Below, piece after piece: positions 6,912-16,470 of a DNA stretch of 64,000 nucleotides (position 1 is its first letter; every line of letters starts with the position of its first letter). The translations under genes were made by a program, and so were the position numbers. The notes below the pieces were generated by a model that saw nothing but the letters and a program-made list of their open reading frames with translations, was not told the origin of the DNA and did no database searches. The stretch lies in the NCBI RefSeq assembly GCF_030733265.1, contig NZ_JASHJI010000003.1, forward strand, positions 372,001-436,000, in the 5' to 3' direction. This stretch comes from Roseibium sp. MMSF_3412. Its GTDB lineage: Bacteria; Pseudomonadota; Alphaproteobacteria; Rhizobiales; Stappiaceae.

Positions 6912-8348
6912 ATGCAGTTGTTTGAAGCGTTTTTCGGCCTGATCGGCGACCTGACCTGGGGATGGGCGCTCATACCCTTCCTCATTATCATCGGGGTTTT
7001 CTTCACCACAGTGACCGGATTTGTTCAGATCCGGTTCTTCAAACGCATGTTCCGCGTGCTTTCCTCAAAGAACCAGACCGGTGACCCCAACGCCATTTCC
7101 GCGCGCGAAGCCCTGCTGCTGTCGGTGGGCGGACGCGTCGGCGGAGGCAACATCGCGGGCGTCGCCGTTGCCATAACCCTGGGCGGCCCCGGCGCGGTTT
7201 TCTGGATGTGGGCGGTTGCCCTTGTCGGCATGGCCACCAGCCTGATCGAGTGTTCGCTGGCACAGCTCTACAAGCGTTCTGAGGGAGACGGAACCTATCG
7301 CGGCGGACCGGCCCGCTCGATCATTCACGGTCTCGGCGAAGACTATCGCTGGCTCGCCGTTCTCTATGCGGTCTGCCTGATTGCATCCTTTGCATTCGGC
7401 TTCAACGCGTTTCAGGGAAACACCGTCGCAGGCGCTGCGGAGGAAAGCCTCGGCATCGGCCGCATCTGGACCGGGCTCGGCCTGACCGTCATCACGGGCC
7501 TGATCGTGTTCGGCGGCATTCACCGGATTGCGAAAGTCGCCGACGTCGTCGTACCGATCATGGCGGTCGGCTACATTGCCATGGCGCTGCTCGTCATCGT
7601 CCTCAACGTCACCGAAATTCCCGCCGCGCTCTACATGATCGTCGCCAACGCATTCGGCTGGGAAGAAGCCGTCGGCGGCGGCATGGGCGCCGCGCTTGCG
7701 CAAGGCCTGCGCCGGGGTCTGTTCTCCAACGAAGCGGGCCTCGGATCGGCTCCCAACGTTGCGGCAACGGCAGACGTCCGCCACCCGATCAGCCAGGGGA
7801 TCACCCAGTCGTTTTCGGTGTTCATCGACACGATCATCATCTGCACCTGCACCGCGCTCATCATTCTGCTCGGCGATGTCTACGTGCCCGGCGACGAGGC
7901 GGTCGACGGTATCGTGCTGACGCAGCAGTCCCTGGCCTCGCATCTCGGCGGCTGGACAAGCTACTTCCTGACGTTGGCCATCCTGCTGTTCGCCTTCAGC
8001 TCGATCATCTACAACTACTATCTCGGCGAGAACGCGCTCACCTCCATGACCGGCAACACGGCCGCCATCCAGGTTCTGCGGGTTCTGGTCATGGGGGTCG
8101 TCTTCCTGGGCGCAACGGCACCCGGCGCGACAGCGGTCTTTTTCTTCTCCGATCCGCTGATGGGCGTATTGGCCGTGGTCAACCTGCTGGCACTGATGAT
8201 GCTGTTCCCGACGGCCAAGCGGATCCTTGATGACTTCAAGGAGCAGGTCAACGCAGGCGTCGACCGGCCGGTTCTCAATCCGGACAAGTTCGCCGACCTG
8301 GATATCGACCGGACCGCCTGGACAGGCAAGGATCCGGACGCCGCCTGA
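6912..8348 (+). CDS. Alanine/glycine:sodium symporter (AGCS family)
   Basis: 478-residue inner-membrane transporter with about ten predicted hydrophobic segments. The AGCS hallmark glycine-rich stretch (GGRVGGGNIAGVAVAITLGG, residues 72-91) and the RRGLFSNEAGLGSAPN motif near residue 270 are present. It is expected to import small neutral amino acids with Na+. The ATG at 6912 follows a GGGGAGCGG sequence. It has its own upstream gap of about 190 bp after the rplT terminator and appears monocistronic. Confidence 0.93.
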   Translation: MQLFEAFFGLIGDLTWGWALIPFLIIIGVFFTTVTGFVQIRFFKRMFRVLSSKNQTGDPNAISAREALLLSVGGRVGGGNIAGVAVAITLGGPGAVFWMWAVALVGMATSLIECSLAQLYKRSEGDGTYRGGPARSIIHGLGEDYRWLAVLYAVCLIASFAFGFNAFQGNTVAGAAEESLGIGRIWTGLGLTVITGLIVFGGIHRIAKVADVVVPIMAVGYIAMALLVIVLNVTEIPAALYMIVANAFGWEEAVGGGMGAALAQGLRRGLFSNEAGLGSAPNVAATADVRHPISQGITQSFSVFIDTIIICTCTALIILLGDVYVPGDEAVDGIVLTQQSLASHLGGWTSYFLTLAILLFAFSSIIYNYYLGENALTSMTGNTAAIQVLRVLVMGVVFLGATAPGATAVFFFSDPLMGVLAVVNLLALMMLFPTAKRILDDFKEQVNAGVDRPVLNPDKFADLDIDRTAWTGKDPDAA

Positions 8349-8477
8349 CCGTCGGCCGGATCATCTGAACGGCAACCGGCGGCTTTCGGGTCGCCGGCTA
8401 CGGCTGTTCTCGCTGAACTCAATAAATCGGTTGAAGGGTCGGCTGCGCCTCAAAACACACGGCCACCCACGTTGAAC

Positions 8478-8491
8478 CGTGTCGCGACACG
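8478..8491. promoter_or_regulatory. Perfect 14-bp palindrome
   Basis: CGTGTCGCGACACG reads the same on both strands. It lies in the 319-bp gap between the symporter gene and the small gene at 8668, where I see no other gene. It could be an operator; no cognate regulator is identified. Confidence 0.3.
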
Positions 8492-8667
8492 CTGCAACGA
8501 TCACGCGACCTGTCTCCCAACGCACCAATCCGTTAACTTTTGTGACCTCGTTTTGGCCGGATTCCGCGGGCAAAAGGTTAACGGCTTCCTATATTGGCAT
8601 GAGGATTGCGACGTTTCAGCCAGGAGGGCACCGAACGTGCCATTTTGAAACAACGAGGCGTTTTTTA

Positions 8668-9000
8668 GTGCGAGTGAACCCGGTAAGTGCAACAGGCCGT
8701 TCCATAGTGAGGCGCCAGCGTCCCTCTTCGGGAGAGTCGCAGTCCGGGTCTCAGGCCGACTTTGCCGGCCACTTGCCGCCGCCGCCGGAGCCGGAACACC
8801 GCAGCGAGCCGGAGACCTTCTTCCGGGATTATCACCCCAATTCCGTCTTCCTTGCCCATCTGCTCGCGTCAGGTGAGATCGAGCTTCAGGAGCGCCCGCG
8901 CCAAAGAACGGTTCCCGAGCTTTGCTCCGACGCCTACCGCACCACGGCCGCTTTACCCAGACAGCGCGCCGCCGGACACCTGATCAGGACCGACCGCTGA
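8668..9000 (+). CDS. Small hypothetical protein
   Basis: 110-residue soluble protein of unknown function, starting with the GTG at 8668, which has AACGAGGCG about 8 bp upstream. In-frame ATGs at 8599 or earlier would add sequence that does not look conserved. The middle is proline-rich (HLPPPPEPEHRSEPE) and probably disordered; the C-terminal half (FFRDYHPNSVFLAHLLASGE) looks folded. No membrane segment or signal peptide. A strong terminator follows, supporting a real transcription unit. Confidence 0.55.
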   Translation: MRVNPVSATGRSIVRRQRPSSGESQSGSQADFAGHLPPPPEPEHRSEPETFFRDYHPNSVFLAHLLASGEIELQERPRQRTVPELCSDAYRTTAALPRQRAAGHLIRTDR

Positions 9001-9039
9001 CGCAATTCCGATTTCCAGAAGTACCACTGGAGTTCCTGG

Positions 9040-9069
9040 CCCGGAGCATTTTGCTCCGGGTCTTTTTTT
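9040..9069 (+). terminator. Rho-independent terminator
   Basis: Perfect 9-bp stem CCCGGAGCA (9040-9048) with TGCTCCGGG (9052-9060), a TTT loop and a T-rich tail to 9069. It ends the small gene at 8668-9000. Confidence 0.93.
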
Positions 9070-9218
9070 CACATGGCGCGCACAACTGCGTCATCTCGGC
9101 ACATATGTGATATCCGGCACAGTTGCCGACCGGCTCCATACCTATGTTAAGATCAGATCCGGACAAACCGGACCTCCGACACGATGGCCACGGACTGGCC
9201 CACCACGGAGTTTGGATT

Positions 9219-9539
9219 ATGATTGTCACACCAGTACCCGCCGTTGACGCGATGCGCTCCCGGCAAAAGTCGCTTGAAACGCCGGCAGGACAGATGGAAG
9301 AAGTTCAGGCGGCCTCACGCCGGTTTTCCGACCTGCCGATGGTTCCGGTCCATGTCGCCTCCGCCGCGCTGCGCAGCAGCTATCATGGCGCGGATGCCGA
9401 ATATGCCACGCAGTTGCTGGCAGGGAGCGGCACACACCATGAAACCCTGCTTGAACGCCAGGACCATGTCCGGCAATATGCCGCCGTGTCCGCCTACGAA
9501 GACGACGAGCGCAGCCACACCGTCTCGCTTTCCACTTAA
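9219..9539 (+). CDS. Small hypothetical protein
   Basis: 106-residue hydrophilic protein with no recognised domain, membrane segment or signal. I use the ATG at 9219, preceded by ACGGAG; an in-frame ATG at 9123 would add 32 residues of uncertain value. It is followed within 10 bp by the convergent multicopper oxidase gene. Codon use resembles its neighbours, so it is probably real but its role is unknown. Confidence 0.5.
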   Translation: MIVTPVPAVDAMRSRQKSLETPAGQMEEVQAASRRFSDLPMVPVHVASAALRSSYHGADAEYATQLLAGSGTHHETLLERQDHVRQYAAVSAYEDDERSHTVSLST

Positions 9540-9548
9540 GGTCCCGCG

Positions 9549-10934
9549 TCAGCCCTCGATCCGCAGGAAACCGGCAAGACCGGTTTTCTGGTGTTCGATC
9601 ACGTGGCAGTGGAACGCCCAGTCCCCCGGATTGTCGGCGACAAGCGCCACGTCCATCGTCTCCTGCGATTGCAGCAGCGCCGTATCGGTCACGAGCGGCG
9701 CCAGTTTGCGTTTGTTTGAACGCAGCAGCTGAAACGAAACGCCGTGGAGATGTATCGGGTGATCGTTGGGGGTCTCGTTGCGCAGTCTCAGCACATAGGT
9801 CTTTCCGAGCCTCAAGGTCGCCAGCGGCTCGAGCGGACCCGGCACGTCGCCTTGCCAGGCCTTGCGGTTGATCGACCAGAACGTGTAGCCAAGCGTCCCG
9901 CAAATGCTGGCCTGCGGCGCATCGCCCTCCGGCGACCAGCCGAAGACGAATTCCATTACTTCCGCGTTGTTGAGATCAGGCACAGGAACCGGATTGGCGC
10001 GCAGCGGCTGTAGTTCGCGCAAGTCCCGATTGACGCTGCCGCCAATCGGCCGGAAATACGCGATCACCTTCTCGTCGAACTTGCGCTTGAGGACGAGGCG
10101 AACGGCGTCTTCCTCGTTGTCCGGAACCCTGAGCGCGACGTCAGCTCTTTGACCGGGGGAGAGCTCGATATCGCGCGCCGGCAAGGGAACCGGGAGGGGA
10201 TTGGAATCGACGGCAATCACCATCGCGTCAGCGCCTTCAATCTCGTATCTGCCGACCCGCGTGACATCGGTTACGGCGAGGCGTAGCCGCACAAGGCTCC
10301 CCGCCTGAAGATCGAAATCCGGTGCAACCTTCCAGTTGACCGTCGATACGGTGCCCAGCGTTCCGCCGCGTGCCGCGCTGCGGGCCTTGAAGAGGGAGAT
10401 GAACTGGCCGTCGCCCCCGAGCCTGAAATCGCGGATATTGAGCGGCAGATCGCTGTCAAACCCAGGGTCGTCCGACTCCTCGACAATCAGCACGCCTGTC
10501 AGACCGCGCGCCATCTGCTCCAGCGTGTTGCAATGCGGATGATACCAGAAGGTTCCCGCATCCGGCGGTGTGAATTCGTAACGGAACCGCTCGCCCGCCT
10601 CGATCGGATACTGGGTGAGATAGGGAACGCCATCCATGCCGTTGGGAATGCGCAGGCCGTGCCAGTGAACGACGGACGCCTCATCAAGTTTGTTCGCGAC
10701 GTCTATCGCAACCGCCTCGCCCTGTTTGAACCGCAACACCGGAGGAGGTCCGTCCGCTGCGAAGCTCATCATGCCCCTTGTGACGGTGTCCGGGAGAATG
10801 CTGTGGTCGAGAGGCGACAGGGTCAGGGAATGTGCGCTAGCAAGAGCCCTGTCGGCGGTGAACCCTCCGGCAGAGGCAGCCAGCACCGTCGCCGAGCTGC
10901 CGAGCAGCAGCTCGCGTCTGGTGATATGAGACAT
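9549..10934 (-). CDS. Multicopper oxidase, Tat-exported
   Basis: 461-residue periplasmic copper oxidase of the CueO/SufI-like three-cupredoxin type. The N-terminus MSHITRRELLLGSSATVLAA is a twin-arginine signal, which sets the start at 10934 (GTGAGG upstream) rather than 29 codons earlier. All four copper motifs are visible: HWHGLRI, FWYHPH, HPIHLHG and the type-1 site FHCHVIEHQKTGLAGFLRI near the C-terminus. The axial position after the HCH motif looks leucine-like rather than the methionine of CueO, so the copper potential may be high. Likely roles are copper(I) or organic substrate oxidation. Confidence 0.9.
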   Translation of the reverse strand: MSHITRRELLLGSSATVLAASAGGFTADRALASAHSLTLSPLDHSILPDTVTRGMMSFAADGPPPVLRFKQGEAVAIDVANKLDEASVVHWHGLRIPNGMDGVPYLTQYPIEAGERFRYEFTPPDAGTFWYHPHCNTLEQMARGLTGVLIVEESDDPGFDSDLPLNIRDFRLGGDGQFISLFKARSAARGGTLGTVSTVNWKVAPDFDLQAGSLVRLRLAVTDVTRVGRYEIEGADAMVIAVDSNPLPVPLPARDIELSPGQRADVALRVPDNEEDAVRLVLKRKFDEKVIAYFRPIGGSVNRDLRELQPLRANPVPVPDLNNAEVMEFVFGWSPEGDAPQASICGTLGYTFWSINRKAWQGDVPGPLEPLATLRLGKTYVLRLRNETPNDHPIHLHGVSFQLLRSNKRKLAPLVTDTALLQSQETMDVALVADNPGDWAFHCHVIEHQKTGLAGFLRIEG

Positions 10935-11061
10935 GAAAACCTCACGATGATCGGGCGCGTCCGGCTGCAGTAAACACCTGGCGTGGCCAGGTGACAACGC
11001 GCCTGTTGACGCAGCCCTCACCAGTCTTGCGGTTCACCTACGATCGAAGGGCGTTTTCGCG

Positions 11062-12657
11062 TCAGTAACCTGCGGCGTGACCATCCTTGCGCGGATCGGA
11101 CCCGGCAGTCAGGAGATGACGTGCCTTGTCGATCATGATCGCCTGGCTGCCACCGATGGGCCCCGCTGCCGGTGCGACGGCGTGGCCACGTGCTTTCAGG
11201 CCGTCGATGGTTGAGGGCGGGATCAGCCTTTCTGCCTGGAGTTCGTGGCTGTCCAGGTCGAAGAACATGCGCGGAAAGTCGATCGCGGCCTGCACATCCA
11301 TGCCGTAGTCGATGATGTTGGTCAGAAGATGCGCGTGACCGCAGGCCTGGTATTGTCCGCCCATCACGCCGAAAGAAAGGAAGGGCGCGCCGTCCTTGAG
11401 CACCATGGCAGGAATGATCGTGTGCAACGGCCGCTTGCCGCCATCGATCGAATTGGCGTGGCCCGGCGCAGCCTTGAACGACCTGCCGCGGCTGTGCAGC
11501 AGCACACCGCTCGCCGGGGCGACGATCCCCGAGCCGAAATCGCTGAACAGGGAATTGATGAAGGAAACCGAAAGTCCGTCCTTGTCGACAACGCTCAGAT
11601 AGACCGTGTCGGTCTGCGGCGAAAGCGATGCTTCGGGAAGCGTGGAAACCCGCGAATCGGGCGAAACCAGGCTCGCAAGCTGGTCGATATAGTCCGACCC
11701 GATCAGCCGTGTGTGGCACACATCCATGTAGTTGGGATCAGTGACGAACTTGTCCCGGACGGCATAGGCAATGCGCGAGGCTTCCATCTCCAGATGAAAC
11801 CGTTCCGGCCCCATCGGATCCAGATTTTCCAGATCGAACTTTTCAAGAATGCCGAGGATCACCAGCGCAATGACGCCCTGTCCGTTCGGTGGAAGTTCGG
11901 CGACGGAGAAACCCTTGTAGTCGCGCATCACCGGGGCAACGGCGGTTGTGTGACACGCCGCAAGATCGTCCTCGGTCATCAGCCCGCCCTTGGCCTGGAT
12001 CGCAGACACGATGTCCCGGGCAATGTCGCCGCTGTAGAACGCGTCCGCCCCGCCTTCCGCGATCTGTTCCAGCGTATCGGCAAGATGCGGATATTTCAAA
12101 ATTGTCCCGGTTTGGGGCGCGGCACCGTTGATCAGGTAGCGTGCCGCCGAGATTTCGTCACCCGCAAGCTTTGAGACATTCTGCGCCCAGTCGTGCGCAA
12201 CTCTCGGCGCAACGGGGAAGCCCTCGCGGGCGTATTCAATGGCCCGCTTGAACAGCTCCTTGAAGGAGAGCGTGCCATGTGCCGACAACAACGTCTCCCA
12301 GGCCCTGACCGCCCCGGGCACCGTGACGGCATGGGCGGACGTGTCTGTTATCTCGTCGACACCCAGCTCCGCGAGCCGCTCGGGCGAGGCGGCCTTGGGC
12401 GCTGCTCCCGAACCATTGAAACCGGTCAGGCGGCCATCGGGTTCGGTAACGATCGCAAAACAGTCGCCGCCGATACCGGTCATGTGCGTTTCAACGACAC
12501 ATTGCACCGCGACGCCGGCGATTGCCGCATCGACGGCATTGCCGCCGTTTTGAAGAACTTCCAGAACGGCACTTGTCGCCAGCGGGTGGGAGGTTGCAGC
12601 CGCCGCGTTGCGCGCAAAGACCGGCGAGCGGCCCGGGGCCTGAAAATCACGCTTCAC
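11062..12657 (-). CDS. ggt: Gamma-glutamyltransferase
   Basis: 531-residue Ntn-hydrolase that cleaves the gamma-glutamyl bond of glutathione and related compounds. The precursor is normally self-cut before a catalytic threonine; here the candidate is Thr in DTVYLSVVDKDG near residue 358. Other family motifs visible are NGGNAVDAAIA and TGIGGDCFAIV at the N-terminus and FGVMGGQYQACGH later. I see no clear signal peptide, so it may be the cytosolic or divergent YwrD-like form. The start is GTG at 12657 with GGAGG upstream. The next gene, at 12913, is divergent. Confidence 0.9.
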   Translation of the reverse strand: MKRDFQAPGRSPVFARNAAAATSHPLATSAVLEVLQNGGNAVDAAIAGVAVQCVVETHMTGIGGDCFAIVTEPDGRLTGFNGSGAAPKAASPERLAELGVDEITDTSAHAVTVPGAVRAWETLLSAHGTLSFKELFKRAIEYAREGFPVAPRVAHDWAQNVSKLAGDEISAARYLINGAAPQTGTILKYPHLADTLEQIAEGGADAFYSGDIARDIVSAIQAKGGLMTEDDLAACHTTAVAPVMRDYKGFSVAELPPNGQGVIALVILGILEKFDLENLDPMGPERFHLEMEASRIAYAVRDKFVTDPNYMDVCHTRLIGSDYIDQLASLVSPDSRVSTLPEASLSPQTDTVYLSVVDKDGLSVSFINSLFSDFGSGIVAPASGVLLHSRGRSFKAAPGHANSIDGGKRPLHTIIPAMVLKDGAPFLSFGVMGGQYQACGHAHLLTNIIDYGMDVQAAIDFPRMFFDLDSHELQAERLIPPSTIDGLKARGHAVAPAAGPIGGSQAIMIDKARHLLTAGSDPRKDGHAAGY

Positions 12658-12912
12658 TGAATTCCTCCAACCCGAATTTCAAATCATTTGTTCCGTTTCG
12701 CCGCAGAAGTTTCTCGGCGAAGCCACCTATTCGCCTGCGCCGTGGTCTGCTAGCAAGCCCTGATTGAGGGCAGCACCTTAAGGAGTGACTGGCAAATGCG
12801 CAAACACACAAGTTCGCCGCACACAGCCGTCTTCGGCATATGCCGCAAATAGAGCTTCTTGAGAGGTGTGTTTGCCCCGACCCGTTATGAACCTTCAAAA
12901 GGACGACATTCA

Positions 12913-13347
12913 ATGGCAAATGGCATTTCACTTTCAACGGCAGAGACCATCACTTCCGCCGCATTTGCAAAAGCGGCCGAACTCGGCCTGAAGCCGCTCA
13001 CTGTCGTCGTGCTGGATGCAGGCGGTCATACCGTGACCCTGAAGCGGCAGGACGGCTCGTCCAACCTGCGTCCCCAGATCGCAACGGGCAAGGCGAACGG
13101 TGCACTTGCGGTCGGCACCGGCACCAGGTGGCTGAACGCCAACGCGGAAACCCGCCCTCATTTCGTGAACGCGCTCAACGGTGTTGCCGGCGGCAACATC
13201 ATTCCCGTGCCGGGAGGTGTCCTGGTCCGGAACGATGCGGGGGAAACACTCGGCGCCGTCGGCATCACCGGCGACACCTCCGAGAACGACGAAGCCTGTG
13301 CCGTGGCCGGCATTGAGACGGCCGGTCTGGTCGCGGATTGCGGCTGA
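12913..13347 (+). CDS. GlcG/HbpS family heme-binding-like protein
   Basis: 144 residues with the GlcG/HbpS (DUF336) fold: the conserved ELGLKPLTVVVLDAGGHTV stretch near residue 25 and the IIPVPGGVLVRNDAG and GAVGITGDTSENDEACA blocks near the C-terminus. Members bind heme or cobalamin or accompany glycolate oxidase, but many have no known role. The start at 12913 is preceded by AAAAGGAC. It is divergent from ggt across a 255-bp region in which I see no other gene. Confidence 0.82.
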   Translation: MANGISLSTAETITSAAFAKAAELGLKPLTVVVLDAGGHTVTLKRQDGSSNLRPQIATGKANGALAVGTGTRWLNANAETRPHFVNALNGVAGGNIIPVPGGVLVRNDAGETLGAVGITGDTSENDEACAVAGIETAGLVADCG

Positions 13348-13454
13348 CGCTCAAAGGCGAAAACAGCGCCCGGAAAGGAAACGGCAGGGATCCGTTTCCG
13401 GTTCCCTGCCGACATTCATTCTGATCGGCGACCTCTGCCCGGCGCCAGGACGCG

Positions 13455-14048
13455 TCAGGATTTGTCCGAAAGCTGGTTGATCTTCTTTTGCATCTCTTCC
13501 AGCTGGCGCTTCATGTCGTCAAGCTCGCCAGGGCCTGACGCAGGTTTCTTGGCATCGGCAGGTGCGGCTCCGGCATTCTGGGAACTTCCCGCTTCGCCGG
13601 TCGGGAACGGCATGAACATTTTCATGGCCCGCTCGAACATCTCGGTGTTCCGCTTCACCTGGTCCTCGATCGCATCGAAGGCAGTCGCCCCGAACGCTTC
13701 GCTCATTTGCGAGCGCAGCTTTTCCTGCTCCTTGGTAAGCGACGTCATCGAATATTCCAGAAAGCTCGGGACCAGGCCCTGCATGCTGTCACCGTAAAAA
13801 CGGATCAGCTGCCGCAGAAAGGTAACGGGCAGAAGGTTCTGACCCTTGCCCTCCTGTTCGAAAATGATCTGCGTGAGCACCGACCGGGTAATGTCCTCCC
13901 CCGATTTGGCGTCGTAGACCACGAAATCCTCTTCGCCCTTCACCATCACCGCGAGATCCTCGAGCGTGACATAGGTGCTGGTGCCCGTGTTGTAGAGCCG
14001 CCGGTTGGCGTATTTCTTGATGATTGTAGGCTCGTTTGTCTTAGCCAT
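13455..14048 (-). CDS. phaR: Polyhydroxyalkanoate synthesis repressor PhaR
   Basis: 197-residue regulator with the PHB/PHA accumulation DNA-binding domain at the N-terminus ([20 protein letters not shown]) followed by a PHB_acc domain, then a C-terminal helix rich in Glu, Lys and Met ([16 protein letters not shown]) that may form a coiled coil. PhaR binds PHB granules and represses phasin and PHB genes when free. It diverges from phaA-phaB, the usual arrangement in alphaproteobacteria. Confidence 0.95.
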   Translation of the reverse strand: MAKTNEPTIIKKYANRRLYNTGTSTYVTLEDLAVMVKGEEDFVVYDAKSGEDITRSVLTQIIFEQEGKGQNLLPVTFLRQLIRFYGDSMQGLVPSFLEYSMTSLTKEQEKLRSQMSEAFGATAFDAIEDQVKRNTEMFERAMKMFMPFPTGEAGSSQNAGAAPADAKKPASGPGELDDMKRQLEEMQKKINQLSDKS

Positions 14049-14235
14049 TCGTCATTTCCGCCTGTCAGCCTTACGGCTAGTTTTCCATGTGACGACAGTG
14101 CTTTCGCCGACGTGCCGCCTCCTCCGACTAAGAGACTAAGCCAATCGTATCGGATCGTGCCACTCTTTTTATGTGCGCTGACGAAAGGATTATGCCGCAA
14201 ATGCGAAAAGACCCCCCGGATAAGGGCTGTTACGG

Positions 14236-14264
14236 TTGACACGCTATCGCGGGCAGTTTCTAGT
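14236..14264 (+). promoter_or_regulatory. Candidate sigma-70 promoter of phaAB
   Basis: TTGACA (14236-14241), 17-nt spacer, TCTAGT (14259-14264), about 80 bp before phaA in the 297-bp phaR-phaA divergent region. Confidence 0.5.
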
Positions 14265-14345
14265 CCTCCGATAATTGAGGATCGAAAAGTGCCGCTGAGG
14301 CACCGTCCGTCTACGGCCATTCGGCCATCAGTCCTGGAGAGTAGT

Positions 14346-15527
14346 ATGAGCGCTTCCACAGATATCGTTATTGTCAGCGCAACCCGCACGCCTGTCGGAT
14401 CTTTCAACGGTTCATTCGCCAATGTTCCGGCGCATGATCTGGGCACAATCGTCATGAAGGCCGCCATGGAACAGGCAGGCGTTGAAGGCGGAGACATCGA
14501 CGAAGTCGTGTTCGGTCAGGTCCTGACGGCCGCGCAGGGACAGAACCCGGCACGCCAGGCCGCGATCAACGCCGGCATCGCCGACAGCTCGAGCGCCTGG
14601 ACACTGAACCAGGTTTGCGGCTCCGGTTTGCGCACCGTCGCTATTGCAGCGCAGCAGATCCAGACCGGCGATGCCACGATCATGATGGCCGGCGGACAGG
14701 AAAACATGTCGCTGTCGCCCCACGCTGCGCACATGCGCAACGGCTACAAGATGGGCGACTACAAGATGATCGACACCATGATCAAGGACGGTCTGTGGGA
14801 CGCTTTCAACGGCTACCACATGGGCCAGACGGCGGAGAACGTTGCCGAGAAATGGCAGATCAACCGCGATCAGCAGGACGAATTCGCCGTTGCTTCGCAG
14901 AACAAGGCCGAAGCCGCCCAGAAGGCCGGCAAGTTCAAGGACGAGATCACGCCCGTGACGGTCAAGGAGCGCCGGGCCGAGAAGGTGGTCGAGGACGACG
15001 AATACATCCGCCACGGCGCGACCCTTGAAAGCGTTGCCAAGCTGCGCCCGGCCTTCACCAAGGAAGGCTCTGTCACGGCTGCGAACGCGTCCGGCATCAA
15101 CGACGGCGCAGCCGCCATTCTTGTCATGAGCGCGGCAGAGGCAGAAAAGCGCGGTCTGACGCCGCTGGCCCGGATCGCGTCCTGGGCGACAGCCGGCGTC
15201 GATCCGGCCATCATGGGATCGGGTCCGATCCCCGCGTCCCGCAAGGCGCTTGAAAAGGCCGGCTGGGCGGCGGCCGACCTGGACCTGGTCGAAGCCAACG
15301 AAGCCTTTGCAGCGCAGGCCTGCGCCGTGAACAAGGACATGGGCTGGAACCCGGACATCGTCAACGTGAATGGCGGCGCGATTGCCATCGGCCACCCGAT
15401 CGGTGCATCGGGCGCGCGCATTCTGACGACCCTGCTGCACGAAATGAACCGCCGCGACGCCAAGAAGGGTCTTGCGACACTGTGCATCGGTGGCGGCATG
15501 GGCGTTGCCATGTGCCTGGAGCGCTGA
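14346..15527 (+). CDS. phaA: Acetyl-CoA acetyltransferase (beta-ketothiolase)
   Basis: 393-residue thiolase that condenses two acetyl-CoA to acetoacetyl-CoA, the first step of polyhydroxybutyrate synthesis. The acyl-accepting cysteine is in NQVCGSGLR near residue 89; the C-terminal [11 protein letters not shown] and the second catalytic cysteine in [14 protein letters not shown] complete the active site. The ATG at 14346 is placed by family length; the frame extends far upstream without family similarity. phaB follows 136 bp downstream. Confidence 0.96.
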   Translation: MSASTDIVIVSATRTPVGSFNGSFANVPAHDLGTIVMKAAMEQAGVEGGDIDEVVFGQVLTAAQGQNPARQAAINAGIADSSSAWTLNQVCGSGLRTVAIAAQQIQTGDATIMMAGGQENMSLSPHAAHMRNGYKMGDYKMIDTMIKDGLWDAFNGYHMGQTAENVAEKWQINRDQQDEFAVASQNKAEAAQKAGKFKDEITPVTVKERRAEKVVEDDEYIRHGATLESVAKLRPAFTKEGSVTAANASGINDGAAAILVMSAAEAEKRGLTPLARIASWATAGVDPAIMGSGPIPASRKALEKAGWAAADLDLVEANEAFAAQACAVNKDMGWNPDIVNVNGGAIAIGHPIGASGARILTTLLHEMNRRDAKKGLATLCIGGGMGVAMCLER

Positions 15528-15663
15528 TCGCGCGGGATTGACAAGGATCATGGCCGGCACCGCCCGGCCGTGGTCCAAGCACCGAAGTTTTAGACAAAAC
15601 ACTCTGTTGAAGAGCCGGGAGCCATAGCTCCAAGAGGCCAACTGGAAGTCAGGAGGAAGGGGA

Positions 15664-16392
15664 ATGAGCAAGGTCGCACTGGTCACAGGCGGAACACGCG
15701 GCATCGGCGAGGCAATCTCGCGCGGTCTGAAGGACGCCGGCTACACTGTGGCAGCCACCTACGCGGGCAACACGGAAAAGGCGGAAGCCTTCAAGGCGGA
15801 AACCGGCATCCACGTCTTTAAGTGGGATGTCTCCGACCCCGAAGCCTGCGCCGCCGGGATTGCCCAGGTTGAGAGCGAACTCGGCCCGGTCGAGGTCCTG
15901 GTCAACAATGCCGGCATCACGCGCGACGGCATGTTCCACAAGATGGACTTCGATCAGTGGCGCGCGGTTCTGTCCACCAACCTGGATTCCATGTTCACGA
16001 TGACCCATCCCGTCATCAACGGCATGCGCGGTCGCGGCTCGGGCCGCATCATCAACATCTCGTCGATCAACGGCCAGAAAGGCCAGATGGGTCAGACAAA
16101 CTACTCGGCTGCGAAGGCGGGCGTGATCGGCTTCACCAAGGCGCTGGCTCAGGAAAACGCCTTCAAGGGCATCACCGTCAACTGCGTCTGCCCGGGCTAC
16201 ATCAACACCGACATGGTCGCCGCCATGCCGGAAAAGGTCCTGGAATCGATTGTCTCCAACATCCCGGTCGGCCGCCTGGGCCACCCGGAAGAAATCGCGC
16301 AGACCGTCGTCTACCTGGCCTCTGACGCCGCCGCCTTCATGACCGGCGCGGTCATGACCATCAATGGCGGTCAGTACATCGCCAACGGCTGA
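15664..16392 (+). CDS. phaB: Acetoacetyl-CoA reductase
   Basis: 242-residue short-chain dehydrogenase that reduces acetoacetyl-CoA to (R)-3-hydroxybutyryl-CoA with NADPH. The Rossmann motif VTGGTRGIGEA is at residues 7-17, NNAG near residue 81, and the catalytic YSAAK near residue 147; the FHKMDFDQWRAV segment is typical for PhaB. AGGAGGAAGGGG gives a strong ribosome site. The PHA synthase gene phaC is not in the window. Confidence 0.96.
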   Translation: MSKVALVTGGTRGIGEAISRGLKDAGYTVAATYAGNTEKAEAFKAETGIHVFKWDVSDPEACAAGIAQVESELGPVEVLVNNAGITRDGMFHKMDFDQWRAVLSTNLDSMFTMTHPVINGMRGRGSGRIINISSINGQKGQMGQTNYSAAKAGVIGFTKALAQENAFKGITVNCVCPGYINTDMVAAMPEKVLESIVSNIPVGRLGHPEEIAQTVVYLASDAAAFMTGAVMTINGGQYIANG

Positions 16393-16418
16393 TTGCACGC
16401 CGAAAACCTGTCAGGCAG

Positions 16419-16449
16419 AAAGAGCGCCCTCGTGGCGCTCTTTTTTTTT
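16419..16449 (+). terminator. Rho-independent terminator of phaAB
   Basis: Stem AGAGCGCC (16421-16428) with GGCGCTCT (16434-16441), CTCGT loop and a run of nine T. The A-rich 5' side may also let it work for the convergent gene at 16471. Confidence 0.92.
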
Positions 16450-16470
16450 GCGCTCTTCAGTAGCGCCCGT

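Noticed and set aside
14100..14345. Possible PhaR binding sites (TGC/GCA-rich stretches) between phaR and phaA
   Set aside because: TGCCGCAAATGCG near 14190 is suggestive, but the known consensus is loose and I could not find a clean paired site.
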